Assembly (NCBI RefSeq): GCF_011043735.1 | Contig: NZ_JAAKGV010000011.1 | Location: forward strand, 176,181 to 240,180 | From: Methylobacterium sp. DB0501 | GTDB taxonomy: Bacteria; Pseudomonadota; Alphaproteobacteria; Rhizobiales; Beijerinckiaceae | Reading direction: 5' to 3' | Length of the DNA stretch: 64,000 nt | Shown here: positions 32,359 to 40,962 of the stretch, piece by piece | How positions within the stretch are numbered: the first letter of the stretch is position 1 | How the letters are laid out: every line of letters starts with the position of its first letter | Position numbers and translations under genes: made by a program | The notes under the pieces: generated by a model | Database searches by the model: none | Told to the model about the DNA's origin: nothing | The model's input: the letters and a program-made list of their open reading frames with translations, nothing else

Positions 32359-33527
32359 AGCGCCCTGGCCCGCAGCGGGGGCGGCGCCTCGAGCACCGCC
32401 CGGTAGGCGTCGAGGACGCCGGCCGTCATCGCCTCGACCGTGAAGCTCCCGGCCCGGGTCCGCGCCTCGGCGCCGAGCCGCGCGCGGATGGCGGGGTCGG
32501 CCGCCACCATCTCGATGGCGTGGGCGAAGCCCGCATCGTCGTCCGGCGCGATGAAGATCGCGGCCTCGTCCCACAATTCGCGGAAGGTCGGGATGTCGGA
32601 GAGCACCAGGGCGCAACCGGCGCTCGCGGCTTCCAGCACGCCGAGGCCGAACGGCTCGTAGCGGGCGGCGGAGGCGTAGATCGGGGCACCGGCGAGCCAG
32701 CGCGCCACGTCCTGGTCGCTCAGGCGGCCGAGCGGCCGCAGGTGGGCGGGCGTGAACTGGGCCGCGTTCGGGCCCTTCAGGTCGCCGGCGGCCAGCAGCG
32801 GCAGGCGCATCCGCGCGGCGGCCCGGTCGAGGGTGCGGGCGTTCTTGCCCTCGTCCCACAGCCGGCCCGCCGTGAAGGCGAAGGGGGAGGCGGCGGCGCC
32901 CGCCGGGGTGCGCTGCCCGCGGGCGGCGGCGCTGCGCCGGCCGTTCGGCACCACCCGGGGCGGGCTGATCCCGTAGGCCGCGGCGGTCGCCTCGGCGAAG
33001 GCGCGGGTGGGGCTGAGCAGCGCGTCGACCCGGCGGTAGCCCTCCGCCACGAGGCCGGCCCGCCAGGCGAGGTCCGGCGGCAGCGGGCCCGGCCGCATCG
33101 CCGCCCACCAGGTCGCCACGCAGGAATGCGCCACCGCGATCACCGGCGCGCAGAACCCGGTGATCGCGGCCAGCGCCGGGCTGTTGAGGTGAATCAGGTC
33201 GGCGCCGGCCCGCTCGGCCTCGCGGGCCACGACGGCGGCGGCGGCTTCCACCTCCCGGCGGGTGAGCGCCGTCCAGTCGAGGCTGGTGCCCAGCGGCCGC
33301 AGGTCAAGGCCGCGGATGGCGCGGGCGGCGCGGAACTGGTCCTGGTTCGGCTCCGGCCCGAGCACCGCCAGGGTGACGCCGACGCCCTGGCGGATCAGCT
33401 CCTCGGCGAGGTCGAGCCCGTATTCCCAGATGCCGCCGACGGCATCGACGGTCATGAACAGGTTGAGGGCCGGCGCGCCGCGATGCGGGATCGGGCGTCC
33501 GGCCGGGACCGTCAGGCTGGGCAGCAT
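32352..33527 (-). CDS. Glycosyltransferase family 4 protein
   Basis: The 391-residue enzyme is a GT-B glycosyltransferase. The N-terminal domain starts with MTVDAVGGIWEYGLDLAEEL, where the acceptor site forms, and includes HLNSPALAAITGF and VIAVAHSCVATWW. The C-terminal nucleotide-sugar domain has FTAGRLWDEGKN, ASAARYEPFGLGVLEAASAG with the EX7E motif, and SDIPTFRELWDEAA. The frame appears intact, unlike its neighbours on both sides. It overlaps the radical SAM gene by 16 bases and the broken glycosyltransferase follows at once, so the three formed an operon. The sugar product is unknown. Confidence 0.85.
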   Translation of the reverse strand: MLPSLTVPAGRPIPHRGAPALNLFMTVDAVGGIWEYGLDLAEELIRQGVGVTLAVLGPEPNQDQFRAARAIRGLDLRPLGTSLDWTALTRREVEAAAAVVAREAERAGADLIHLNSPALAAITGFCAPVIAVAHSCVATWWAAMRPGPLPPDLAWRAGLVAEGYRRVDALLSPTRAFAEATAAAYGISPPRVVPNGRRSAAARGQRTPAGAAASPFAFTAGRLWDEGKNARTLDRAAARMRLPLLAAGDLKGPNAAQFTPAHLRPLGRLSDQDVARWLAGAPIYASAARYEPFGLGVLEAASAGCALVLSDIPTFRELWDEAAIFIAPDDDAGFAHAIEMVAADPAIRARLGAEARTRAGSFTVEAMTAGVLDAYRAVLEAPPPLRARALA

Positions 33528-34678
33528 GCCGCCTCCAACTCGCGCAACGGGGCCGGCCGCTCCTCTTGGATGTCACTGAAGCGGTCGAACTGGCCGAGGT
33601 AATGGGCGTGGGCCCGCTCCCAGGCCTCGTCGTCCGGCTCGCCCCGCGGGCGGCGGTCATCGAGCGAGGACGGGTAGGGATGGAGCGGCAGGGGATCGTT
33701 GGCCCAGACGCCGGCGGCGCGCAGGCGGTCGCGCCAGCCTGCCGCCAGCGCGGGATCGTCCCCCGCCACCTTGATGAGGTTGGCCTGCACGAACGGCACC
33801 GAGCGGCGGGCATGGATCAGGGGCTCGGAGACGTCGCCGGTCGAGGCGCGGCAATTCTTGTCGAGCATCGCGCGCCCGGCTTCCGTGAGGCTTTCGACAC
33901 CGGCCTCGATCCCGTCGACGAAGTAGAGATAGGTGACGCCCTGCGCGATCAACCGGTCGAGCTCCTCCAGGATGAGCGGCAGGGCGCGCTGCCGGTCCTT
34001 GTCCCGGAAATCGATCTTGGCGCAAAAGGTGCAGGAATGAGGGCAGCCGCGCGAGGCCTCGATCTCGGCCCCCGGCCTCTCCGGCGCCCGGTCGAAGCGG
34101 TGGTGGTGGGCGTGGCGCGCCACCCAGGGATCGGGCCGGGACAGGGCCGGCAGGTCGGTGAAGACGGTGGCCGCCGGGCCACCGGTCACGACCGTCCCGG
34201 CGCCGTCGCGGAAGGCGAGCGCCGGAACCCTGTCGGGCCGCGCGAGGCCGCCCTCGGCAAGCGAGGTCACCACCTCCTCGCATTCGCCCCCCACCACGAG
34301 GGCGCAGGCGAGCGTCGCCAGGGCCGTCTCCGGCGCGACCGAGCCGTGCGGGCCGACCGCCACGGTGCGGCCGTCGCGCCCGGCGAGCGCGTCGAGGAAG
34401 GCGCGCGGCACCCGCAGCTCGGGCGGGGCGCAGCGCCAGAACAGGTAGGTCGGGGCGGTCGTCACCACCGTCATGGCCGGTGCGGACGCCGCGACCCTCT
34501 CGGCCAGCCCGTCGAGCGAAAGCCCATCGAGGGCGCCGTCAAGCATCAGCGTCTCGTGGCCGGCCCGCTCCAGCAACACCCTGCAGGCCCCGAGCTCGAT
34601 GGAGAGGTGCGGCGAACGGCACCCGAAATAGATGCTGTTCTCGAAGCTCCAGGTCGGATTGACGAGGGCGATTCTCAA
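33512..34678 (-). CDS. B12-binding-domain radical SAM protein, apparently with an internal deletion
   Basis: The reading begins at a TTG (34678), where family members start MRIALVNPTWSFE, and gives 388 residues. The N-terminal half resembles a cobalamin-binding Rossmann fold (IYFGCRSPHLSIELGACRVL). The SAM-cluster motif CPHSCTFC has CX3CX2C spacing within EIEASRGCPHSCTFCAKIDF. After LIAQGVTYLYFVD the sequence jumps to GIEAGVESLTEAGRAMLDKN. In relatives I recall about 40-50 barrel residues between these, so an in-frame deletion is likely and activity doubtful. The end (AHAHYLGQFDRFSDIQEERP) is conserved. It sits between an epimerase stub and the GT4 gene, which suggests a former glycan-modification cluster. 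Confidence 0.7.
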   Translation of the reverse strand: MRIALVNPTWSFENSIYFGCRSPHLSIELGACRVLLERAGHETLMLDGALDGLSLDGLAERVAASAPAMTVVTTAPTYLFWRCAPPELRVPRAFLDALAGRDGRTVAVGPHGSVAPETALATLACALVVGGECEEVVTSLAEGGLARPDRVPALAFRDGAGTVVTGGPAATVFTDLPALSRPDPWVARHAHHHRFDRAPERPGAEIEASRGCPHSCTFCAKIDFRDKDRQRALPLILEELDRLIAQGVTYLYFVDGIEAGVESLTEAGRAMLDKNCRASTGDVSEPLIHARRSVPFVQANLIKVAGDDPALAAGWRDRLRAAGVWANDPLPLHPYPSSLDDRRPRGEPDDEAWERAHAHYLGQFDRFSDIQEERPAPLRELEAACCPA

Positions 34679-34911
34679 AGCGGCTGTCCTGAACCGGAAG
34701 CGGTCATCGCGGGTACTGGGGGCGACTATTGAGGAAGTGGCGGGGCCGCTTCGGCCGACAAGGCCTTTTCGCCCGGACAGAGTTAAGCGAGTGATACCGA
34801 AGGGTCGTTCGCCATGATGCGGGCGCATGGCGCGGCCTCGATCATGCCCGTGCTGCAGGCTCGGTCCTGGAACCGAATCGCGTCTCGCGCGTGTCCGGTG
34901 CCGGGGCGGCC
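34679..34911. other. Degenerate spacer between epimerase stub and radical SAM gene
   Basis: No intact frame is present. It probably contains eroded remains of the epimerase gene, whose remaining 270 or so codons are missing, but I cannot identify specific motifs. No promoter or repeat was recognised. Confidence 0.4.
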
Positions 34912-35160
34912 TCAGGCGCGGTGGCACGCTGGCGTGGCCCCCGCGGCCGCGGCCACGAGGCGCGCCGCATCGCGGACATCCGCCGTGACCGCGGAGATCC
35001 GTGCCGGATGGCGCTCTTTCAACCAGGCGAGGTTGGCCTCGACGCCGGGACGCAGGAGGGCGTCGTAGACGAGGACGTCCCGCCCCTCCGCCGCCAGGGC
35101 GTCGGCGAGGCCGGCGCCGATGAAGCCGGCGCCGCCGGTGATGAGGATGGTCTGCGGCAC
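34912..35160 (-). pseudogene. NAD-dependent epimerase/dehydratase, N-terminal stub
   Basis: From GTG 35160 the frame gives PQTILITGGAGFIGAGLADA, the Rossmann dinucleotide motif of extended short-chain sugar epimerases, followed by EGRDVLVYDALLRPGVEANL, AWLKERHPARISAVTADVRD and a stop after 82 residues at 34912. Intact enzymes are about 330-370 residues and carry a YxxxK active site, which is absent here. The stub is first in the minus-strand glycan cluster. Confidence 0.75.
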
Positions 35161-35366
35161 CCCTCGCGCTCCCTCGTCTCGCCCCGGCCCCGCCCGGACC
35201 GGATACATCCAAGCAGTGTGTATGGGGGCGGGGCCTCGCGAGCCGGTGTCATCGTTCTGGCGTCATTCAGCACAATTGATCCATGACGGCCAGCAGGATA
35301 GCGCCGCCATGGCGCCCGGCGCGCCTCCCGCACCGGCCCCCATCCACGAGTTCACGCGACCCCCCC

Positions 35367-37286
35367 ATGTCCCTTGTTCCCTCGTCGCACGATGCGGTGC
35401 CGGCTGCCCCCGGCGCGGACCTCGCCCAGCGTCAGGACGCCGGTCTACGCCGGCGCCGTCTGGCGCTCGCCCTGCCGACGGTCGCGACGGCCCTGGCCCT
35501 CGCCGCGGCGGCGATCGCCAGCACCGGCGTGCCGGACGGACCGCTCGACGCGGCGGTGCTGGTGCTGTTCTGCCTCGCCATGGCCTGGCAATCCTACATC
35601 GCCTGGACCTACCTCTACGGCGCTGTCGCTGCCGGCCTCGGGACCCGGGTGATGTCGGCGGTGGAGCGGCAGGCCGGCGAGACCGCGCCGCAGGCCACGG
35701 GCCGCAGCCGCACCGCGGCCGTGGTGGCGATCCACGCCGAGGATGCGGCGGCGGTCTTCGCCGCAGTCCGGGTGATGGCGCGCTCGCTCGCCCGCACCGG
35801 CGGCGACGGGAGCGACCTCGACATCTTCGTCCTCAGCGACACCCGCGACCCGGAGATCGCCGCGGCCGAGGAGCGCGAATTCGCCCGCATCCAGGAGTGG
35901 CGCGGGGCCGCCGGGCCCGGCCTGCCGGCGATCCGCTACCGCCGCCGCCAGGAGAATACCGGGCGCAAGGCCGGCAATATCGGCGAGTTCTGCAAGACCT
36001 ACGGCCACGAATACGATTTCATGATCGTGCTCGATGCCGACAGCCTGATGACCGGCGCCGCCATGCGCCGCCTGGTCCGGCTGATGGAGGAGAATCCCCG
36101 CACCGGCCTGATCCAGACCGTCAGCTACGCCGCCGGGCGCGACACCCTGTTCGCCCGCATCCAGCAATTCGCCGTGCGGCTCTACGCGCCGCTGTCGATC
36201 CGGGCACTGGAGACCTGGCAGGGGCCGGACGGGGGCTACTGGGGCCACAACGCCATCCTGCGGGTCGCGGCCTTCGCGGCCAATGCCGAATTGCCGGTGC
36301 TGCCCGGACGCGCCCCGCTCGGCGGCGAGATCCTGTGCCACGATACGGTCGAGGGGGCGTTCCTGCGCCGCGCCGGATGGGAGCTGCACCTGCTGCCGGA
36401 GGAGCCCGGCACCTGGGAGGAGATGCCCACCAACCTCACCGACCTCCTCGGCCGCGAGCGGCGCTGGTGCCAGGGCAACCTGCAGCATCTCGGCATCATC
36501 GGCCTGCCCGGCCTCACCGCCGGCAGCCGCTGGCACCTCGGCGCCGGCATCCTGTCCTACCTCGCCTCGCCGGTCTGGATCGCCTTCCTAGGTCTTGGCA
36601 CCTGGCAGGCGATCCGCAGCGGCGATCTGGGCCTGCTGGCCTACGGGCTTACCGGCGAGGGGCCGGCGGCGGCGATCCTGGCGGCCTTGAGTCTTGCCGT
36701 GCTGGCGGCTCCGAAGCTTCTCAGCCTCGGCCACGTCCTGCGGTCGCCGGCGCGCCGCGCCGCCTTCGGGGGCACGCGCCGCCTGCTCGTCAGCGCCGCC
36801 CTCGAACAGGCCCTGTGGGTGCTGCTCTGGCCGGTCATGACCCTGTTCAATGCCGGCGCCGTGGCGACGACCTTCGCCGGCCGGGTGGTGCGCTGGGACA
36901 CCCAGGTCCGCGACGACCGCCGGGTGCCGTGGTCGGAAGCCTGCCGGCTCCAGGCCGATTCGCTGGTCGCCGGCGGCCTCCTGGCGGCGGCCCTCGCCTA
37001 CGCGGCCGACCCGCTGCTCGCCCTGTGGATGGCGCCGCTCGCCCTCGCCCTTTTGGCGAGCCCGGCGCTCAGCGTGCTGACCAGCCGGGCCGATCTCGGC
37101 CACGCGGCGCGCCGGCGCGGCCTGTTCCTCACCATCGACGACACCGCCCAGGCCCCCGAACTGCGCGACCTCGCCGCCGCCCGCGCCGCGCCGCCTGCCC
37201 CCGTCCGTCCGCCATGCGTCCGCGGCGAGGTGCCGGTCTGGCTCGCGACGGCGACGGACGACGCGAAGGCGTTGCCGCCGCGGTAA
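35367..37286 (+). CDS. opgH: Glucans biosynthesis glucosyltransferase H
   Basis: The 639-residue inner-membrane GT2 enzyme builds the beta-1,2-linked backbone of osmoregulated periplasmic glucans. Two N-terminal helices precede the catalytic domain, which has FMIVLDADSLMTG (DxD), HDTVEGAFLRRAGWELHLLPEE (the ED region) and RERRWCQGNLQHLGIIGLPG (the QRRW-type motif). About five C-terminal helices follow. It is shorter than the E. coli protein (about 850), mainly at the ends, as usual in alphaproteobacteria. ATG 35367 (MSLVPSSHD) is preferred; ATG 35283 is also in frame. The periplasmic partner OpgG/OpgD is not next to it. Confidence 0.9.
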   Translation: MSLVPSSHDAVPAAPGADLAQRQDAGLRRRRLALALPTVATALALAAAAIASTGVPDGPLDAAVLVLFCLAMAWQSYIAWTYLYGAVAAGLGTRVMSAVERQAGETAPQATGRSRTAAVVAIHAEDAAAVFAAVRVMARSLARTGGDGSDLDIFVLSDTRDPEIAAAEEREFARIQEWRGAAGPGLPAIRYRRRQENTGRKAGNIGEFCKTYGHEYDFMIVLDADSLMTGAAMRRLVRLMEENPRTGLIQTVSYAAGRDTLFARIQQFAVRLYAPLSIRALETWQGPDGGYWGHNAILRVAAFAANAELPVLPGRAPLGGEILCHDTVEGAFLRRAGWELHLLPEEPGTWEEMPTNLTDLLGRERRWCQGNLQHLGIIGLPGLTAGSRWHLGAGILSYLASPVWIAFLGLGTWQAIRSGDLGLLAYGLTGEGPAAAILAALSLAVLAAPKLLSLGHVLRSPARRAAFGGTRRLLVSAALEQALWVLLWPVMTLFNAGAVATTFAGRVVRWDTQVRDDRRVPWSEACRLQADSLVAGGLLAAALAYAADPLLALWMAPLALALLASPALSVLTSRADLGHAARRRGLFLTIDDTAQAPELRDLAAARAAPPAPVRPPCVRGEVPVWLATATDDAKALPPR

Positions 37287-37290
37287 ATCA

Positions 37291-37755
37291 TCACCGCGCC
37301 GGCTTGCCCAGCACCTTGAGCGGGTCGGTGCGCTGGCTCGGGGCCGGCTCGGCGGTCATGCCGTCGGCGCGTTCCTCCGGGCGGCCGCGGACGCTGCCGG
37401 TCGAGGTGGGGCTGCCCTGGCCGGCGGTGGCGCGGTTGGTCGGGCTCGTCACGGGCACGGTGCCGCTGGCGAGTTCGAGGCAGGTCAACATCTCGACGTA
37501 GCTCGGGAAGCCGCCGGCATTCGATTGCTGCGAGCACTGGCTCTTGGCAGAACCGGAGAACTGGCTCCAGCGCTTGCGCAATTCGTCGCCCGCGGAGCGC
37601 TCGGAGCGCAGGCAGCCGTCGGAGCCGGCCTCCTGGCTGACCGAGGCGCGACCGGGCGAGTTGCAGGTGGCCTCGATGTTGAGCCGCGGCGGACCATCCG
37701 CCGCGACGAGGACGAGCTGCGCGCCGAGAAGCGCGAAGGGCAGGGCGGCGGGCAT
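37291..37755 (-). CDS. Secreted hypothetical protein, 154 residues
   Basis: The product starts with a likely signal peptide (MPAALPFALLGAQLVLVAA). The central part has several cysteines (ATCNS, DGCLRSE, SQCSQQ, LTCLE) that could form disulfides, with a conserved-looking run GGFPSYVEMLTCLELASG. The C-terminal 50 residues are low-complexity and Thr/Pro/Arg-rich. It is convergent with opgH, ending four bases from its stop. I recognise no family; it looks like a periplasmic hypothetical of Methylobacteriaceae. Confidence 0.6.
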   Translation of the reverse strand: MPAALPFALLGAQLVLVAADGPPRLNIEATCNSPGRASVSQEAGSDGCLRSERSAGDELRKRWSQFSGSAKSQCSQQSNAGGFPSYVEMLTCLELASGTVPVTSPTNRATAGQGSPTSTGSVRGRPEERADGMTAEPAPSQRTDPLKVLGKPAR

Positions 37756-37857
37756 GGCGGGGTCTCCCGTGAGCCGGAGAAGAAAAAGCTTCGCCGGTTC
37801 AACGCGCCGAAGTTGCAAGAAGCTCCATGATCGCAGGAAGCTCCCGCCGCCTGTTCC

Positions 37858-39012
37858 TCACTCCTGGCGCAGGGCCTGGTCCAGGTCCGCGAACAGGTCG
37901 TCGGCCTCCTCGATGCCGACCGAGAGGCGCAGCAGGTCCACCGGGCAGGGGGTGCTCGGGCCCTCGATCGAGGCGCGGTGCTCGATCAGGCTCTCGACGC
38001 CGCCGAGCGAGGTGGCGCGCTTCCACAAGGACACCCGCGCCGCCGCCCGGATCGCCGCCGCCTCGCCGGCCGCCACCCGGATCGACAGCATGGTGCCGAA
38101 GCCGCCAGTCATCTGGCGCGCCGCGACCGCGTGGCCGGGATGCTCGGGCAGGCCCGGATAGAGCACGTGGCTCACCGCGGGATGGGCCGAGAGGCGCCGC
38201 GCCAGGTCGGCGGCATTCGCCATCTGGGCGTTGATGCGCACGTGCAGGGTGCGCATCCCGCGCATCAGGAGGTAGGCCTCGAACGGCCCCAGGATCGCGC
38301 CGTTGCCGGAGCGGATGCGCTGGATCCGGGCCCAGAACTCGTCGGCCTTCGCGCCGGCGAGGGCGCCTGCGATCACGTCGGAATGGCCGTTGAGCACCTT
38401 GGTGGCGGCGTGCATCACCACGTCGGCGCCGAGCGACAGGGGCCGGGTCACCACCGGCGAGCTCGCCGTCGAATCGACCGCGAGGCGCGCGCCCGCCGCG
38501 TGGGCGATCTCGGCCGCCGCCGCGATGTCGGTGACGGTCCAGAGCGGGTTCGAGGGGGTCTCGAGCCAGACGAGCTTGGTCTGCCCGGGCCGCACGGCGC
38601 CCTTGAGGGCGTCGAGGTCGTCGGTGGCGACGAAGTCGACCTTGAGGCCCCAGCGGGTCGCCTCCTCGGACAGCCAGCGCCGCAGGGCCCAGTACATCAC
38701 GGTCGGCGCCACGATGTGGTCGCCCGGATCGAGGGCACCGAACACCGCCGTGGCGGCGGCCATGCCGGAGGAGAACAGGAGCGCCCCGGCCTCCGCCTCC
38801 TCCAGCATCGCGATGACGGCCTCCGCCTCGCGCACCGTGGCATTGTCGGGCCGGCCGTAGACGTAGCCGGAGGAATACTGGTTGTCGGGGTCTCGAATGT
38901 ATGTGGTGGCGACGTGGATCGGCGGAACCACGGCCTTGGTGACCGGATCGACGTGGCCGAGTGCCTGCGCGGCGAGGCTCTTCTTCGACCAGGGGCGCGG
39001 GGCGTGGCTCAT
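37858..39012 (-). CDS. Trans-sulfuration family PLP enzyme (Cys/Met metabolism), cystathionine beta-lyase/gamma-synthase-like
   Basis: The 384-residue fold-type I PLP enzyme has the Schiff-base lysine at about 205 (HAATKVLNGHSDV) and the pyridine-N aspartate near 180 (LAVDSTASSP). TYIRDPDNQYSSGYVYGRPD and ETPSNPLWTVTD belong to the cofactor and substrate sites, and TSLGGVESLIEHRAS is the C-terminal family motif. Members include cystathionine gamma-synthase, beta- and gamma-lyases and O-acylhomoserine sulfhydrylase; they cannot be told apart reliably from sequence alone. The start is ATG 39012. The gene is divergent from tspO and not in an operon. Confidence 0.88.
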   Translation of the reverse strand: MSHAPRPWSKKSLAAQALGHVDPVTKAVVPPIHVATTYIRDPDNQYSSGYVYGRPDNATVREAEAVIAMLEEAEAGALLFSSGMAAATAVFGALDPGDHIVAPTVMYWALRRWLSEEATRWGLKVDFVATDDLDALKGAVRPGQTKLVWLETPSNPLWTVTDIAAAAEIAHAAGARLAVDSTASSPVVTRPLSLGADVVMHAATKVLNGHSDVIAGALAGAKADEFWARIQRIRSGNGAILGPFEAYLLMRGMRTLHVRINAQMANAADLARRLSAHPAVSHVLYPGLPEHPGHAVAARQMTGGFGTMLSIRVAAGEAAAIRAAARVSLWKRATSLGGVESLIEHRASIEGPSTPCPVDLLRLSVGIEEADDLFADLDQALRQE

Positions 39013-39116
39013 GCCGGGACTCCAGGGTGCGACGAGGACGTTTTTGCTCCGCCGCCGGCCTTGCAGAACCGGTGCCGCCGCGCAACCTCCATCCCGGTAT
39101 AGCACCCGAGCCCGAG

Positions 39117-39641
39117 ATGCCGCCCACCGCAACGCTCACCCACCCCGCCCGGCCCGCCCTCTCGCCCGTGCCACGCCTGCTGGCCGCCATCCTGCCCGTC
39201 GCGGCGGTCGCGGTGGTGGGGAGTCTGGCAACCACGTCGAACATCCCGACCTGGTATGCGGGCCTCGCCAAGCCGGGCTTCACGCCGCCGAACTGGCTGT
39301 TTCCCGTCGCCTGGACGATCCTCTACACGCTGATCGCCTTCGCGGGCTGGCGGGTGCTCGGCACCGCGCCGGCGACGGGGTCCTTGCGGCGCACCCGGAC
39401 GCTCGCCCTGTGGGCGTTCTTCGTCCAGCTCGCCCTCAACGGCGCCTGGACGCCGGTCTTCTTCGCCCGCCACGATCTCGGCGGTGGACTCGTCGTGGTG
39501 GTCGCCCTCCTGGTGATGATCCTGTGGACGATCCGGCTGTTTGCCTCCCTCGACCGGCTCGCCGCCCTCGTCCTCGTCCCCTACGCGGCCTGGGTCGCCT
39601 ACGCGACGGCACTCAACGCGGCGATCTGGTGGATGAACTGA
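39117..39641 (+). CDS. tspO: TspO/MBR family protein (tryptophan-rich sensory protein)
   Basis: The 174-residue protein has five membrane helices and TspO landmarks: TWYAGLAKPGFTPPNWLFPVAWTILY in loop 1 and helix 2, LNGAWTPVFFARHDL in helix 3, and a Trp-bearing C-terminal helix (AAWVAYATALNAAIWWMN). TspO proteins bind porphyrins and modulate tetrapyrrole and stress responses; in Rhodobacter they tune pigment gene expression. The extra 25 residues before helix 1 are proline-rich. Confidence 0.9.
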   Translation: MPPTATLTHPARPALSPVPRLLAAILPVAAVAVVGSLATTSNIPTWYAGLAKPGFTPPNWLFPVAWTILYTLIAFAGWRVLGTAPATGSLRRTRTLALWAFFVQLALNGAWTPVFFARHDLGGGLVVVVALLVMILWTIRLFASLDRLAALVLVPYAAWVAYATALNAAIWWMN

Positions 39642-39677
39642 CGACAGGTCGGGCAACACCGGGATTGCAGCCCGCCG

Positions 39678-39715
39678 CATCATCCCGGGGCCGCCAAGGC
39701 GGAGCCCGGGACGAC
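39678..39715. repeat. Single REP-like palindrome
   Basis: The unit CATCATCCCGGGGCCGCCAA continues to GGCGGAGCCCGGGACGAC and folds into a nested hairpin. It is related to the outer arms of the elements at 731 and 11072 but present as one unit. It lies between the convergent tspO and quinone oxidoreductase genes, in a 227-base spacer that otherwise holds nothing recognisable. Confidence 0.65.
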
Positions 39716-39868
39716 CAGGAGGGGGTCGGGTCCGTCCAGGCAGACCTGCGTCGGCAGGCCGACGTTTCGTCCGCTTGAGGCCTTGTCTTGTCGCAGATTT
39801 TTCTCGCAAAACCGGCAACTACCTCGGCGACGTCTGCTCGGAGAGCCTGACCCCCTCGCCACCTCGCC

Positions 39869-40852
39869 TCACGGCACCAGCACGATCGCCCCGGTGACCT
39901 TGCGCGCCTCCGCCGCCTCGTGCGCTTGCACCACCTGATCGAGGGGGAAGCGCGCCCCGATATCGACCGCGACGTGGCCGCTTCCGATCGCGTCGAACAG
40001 GTCGGCGGCATTGGCCCGGAAGGTGGCCGGGTCGGCATTGTGCGGGAAGACCGAGGGGCGGGTGAGGAACAGGCAGCCCTTCTTGTTGAGAAGCTCGGGG
40101 TCGATCGCCGGCGACGGTCCCGAGGCCGCACCGTACGAGACGACGAGGCCGAACGGGGCGGCGCAGTCGAGGGACTTCAGGAGCGTGTCCTTGCCGACCG
40201 CGTCGTAGACGACCCGGGCCTTGGCGCCGCCGGTCGCCGCGAGGAACGCCTTCGGCCAGTCGGGATCGTTGAGGTCGATGACGGCCGTGCAGCCGGCGGC
40301 CAGAGCGGCGTCGCGCTTCTCCGGCGAGCCGGTGGTGCCGACCACCTTGGCGCCGAGCGCCGTCGCCCAACGGGTCAGGATCTGGCCGACGCCGCCGGCC
40401 GCGGAATGCACCAGCAGCAGGTCGCCGGCCTGCACCGCATGGGTCTTGCGGAGCAGGTATTGCGCCGTCATGCCCTTGAACAGCAGGGCGGCGGCGGCTT
40501 CGTCGGTGATGCCCTCGGGGATCCGCACGAGCTTGCCCGCCGGCACGTTGCGACGGTCGGCATAGGCGCCGACGCCGGCATTCATATACGCCGCGCGGTC
40601 TCCGGGCTTCAGGTCGGTGACGTCGGGCCCCACCGCCTCGACCACGCCCGCCGCCTCGAAGCCGAGCCCGGTCGGCAGGTCGAGCGGATAGGCGCCCCGG
40701 CGCTGGTAGACGTCGATGAAGTTGAAGCCGACGGCGTTCTGGCGCAATTGCGCCTCGCCCGGGCCGGGAGCGGGAAGCGGCTCGCTGCGCAGGCGCATGA
40801 CCTGCGGCGGGCCGAACTCGGTGATCACGACGCGGCGCTGCTGGCTCGACAT
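39869..40852 (-). CDS. qor: NADPH:quinone oxidoreductase, zinc-independent MDR family
   Basis: The 327-residue medium-chain reductase begins RRVVITEFGPPQVMRLRSEP. Quinone-reductase landmarks are NAVGFNFIDVYQRRGAYPL, PGDRAAYMNAGVGAYADRR, and the NADPH motif HSAAGGVGQILTRWATALGA with VVGTTGSPEKRD. There are no structural zinc cysteines. It reduces quinones or other enals using NADPH. It is divergent from a LysR gene with a perfect AAACGG/CCGTTT palindrome between them, so it is probably the regulated target. Confidence 0.9.
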   Translation of the reverse strand: MSSQQRRVVITEFGPPQVMRLRSEPLPAPGPGEAQLRQNAVGFNFIDVYQRRGAYPLDLPTGLGFEAAGVVEAVGPDVTDLKPGDRAAYMNAGVGAYADRRNVPAGKLVRIPEGITDEAAAALLFKGMTAQYLLRKTHAVQAGDLLLVHSAAGGVGQILTRWATALGAKVVGTTGSPEKRDAALAAGCTAVIDLNDPDWPKAFLAATGGAKARVVYDAVGKDTLLKSLDCAAPFGLVVSYGAASGPSPAIDPELLNKKGCLFLTRPSVFPHNADPATFRANAADLFDAIGSGHVAVDIGARFPLDQVVQAHEAAEARKVTGAIVLVP

Positions 40853-40942
40853 GGCGGGCTCCTCCTGTGGTCTGCCCCGTTCGTGGGCGAGGTATGAACC
40901 GACGGAGCGGCGTGATAAATCCGGCCGCGCATTCGAGATTTG

Positions 40943-40955
40943 AAACGGACCGTTT
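40943..40955. promoter_or_regulatory. LysR-type operator candidate
   Basis: AAACGG and CCGTTT are perfect arms around one central A, in an AT-richer stretch directly before the LysR start codon at 40963 and about 90 bases from the divergent quinone oxidoreductase. Position and symmetry suit an autoregulatory LysR site. Confidence 0.55.
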
Positions 40956-40962
40956 TTAATCG

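Noticed and set aside
35120..37501. A 793-codon plus-strand frame overlapping opgH in another phase
   Set aside because: It is Arg/Pro/Gly-rich text without domains; opgH in the other frame has full GT2 motifs.
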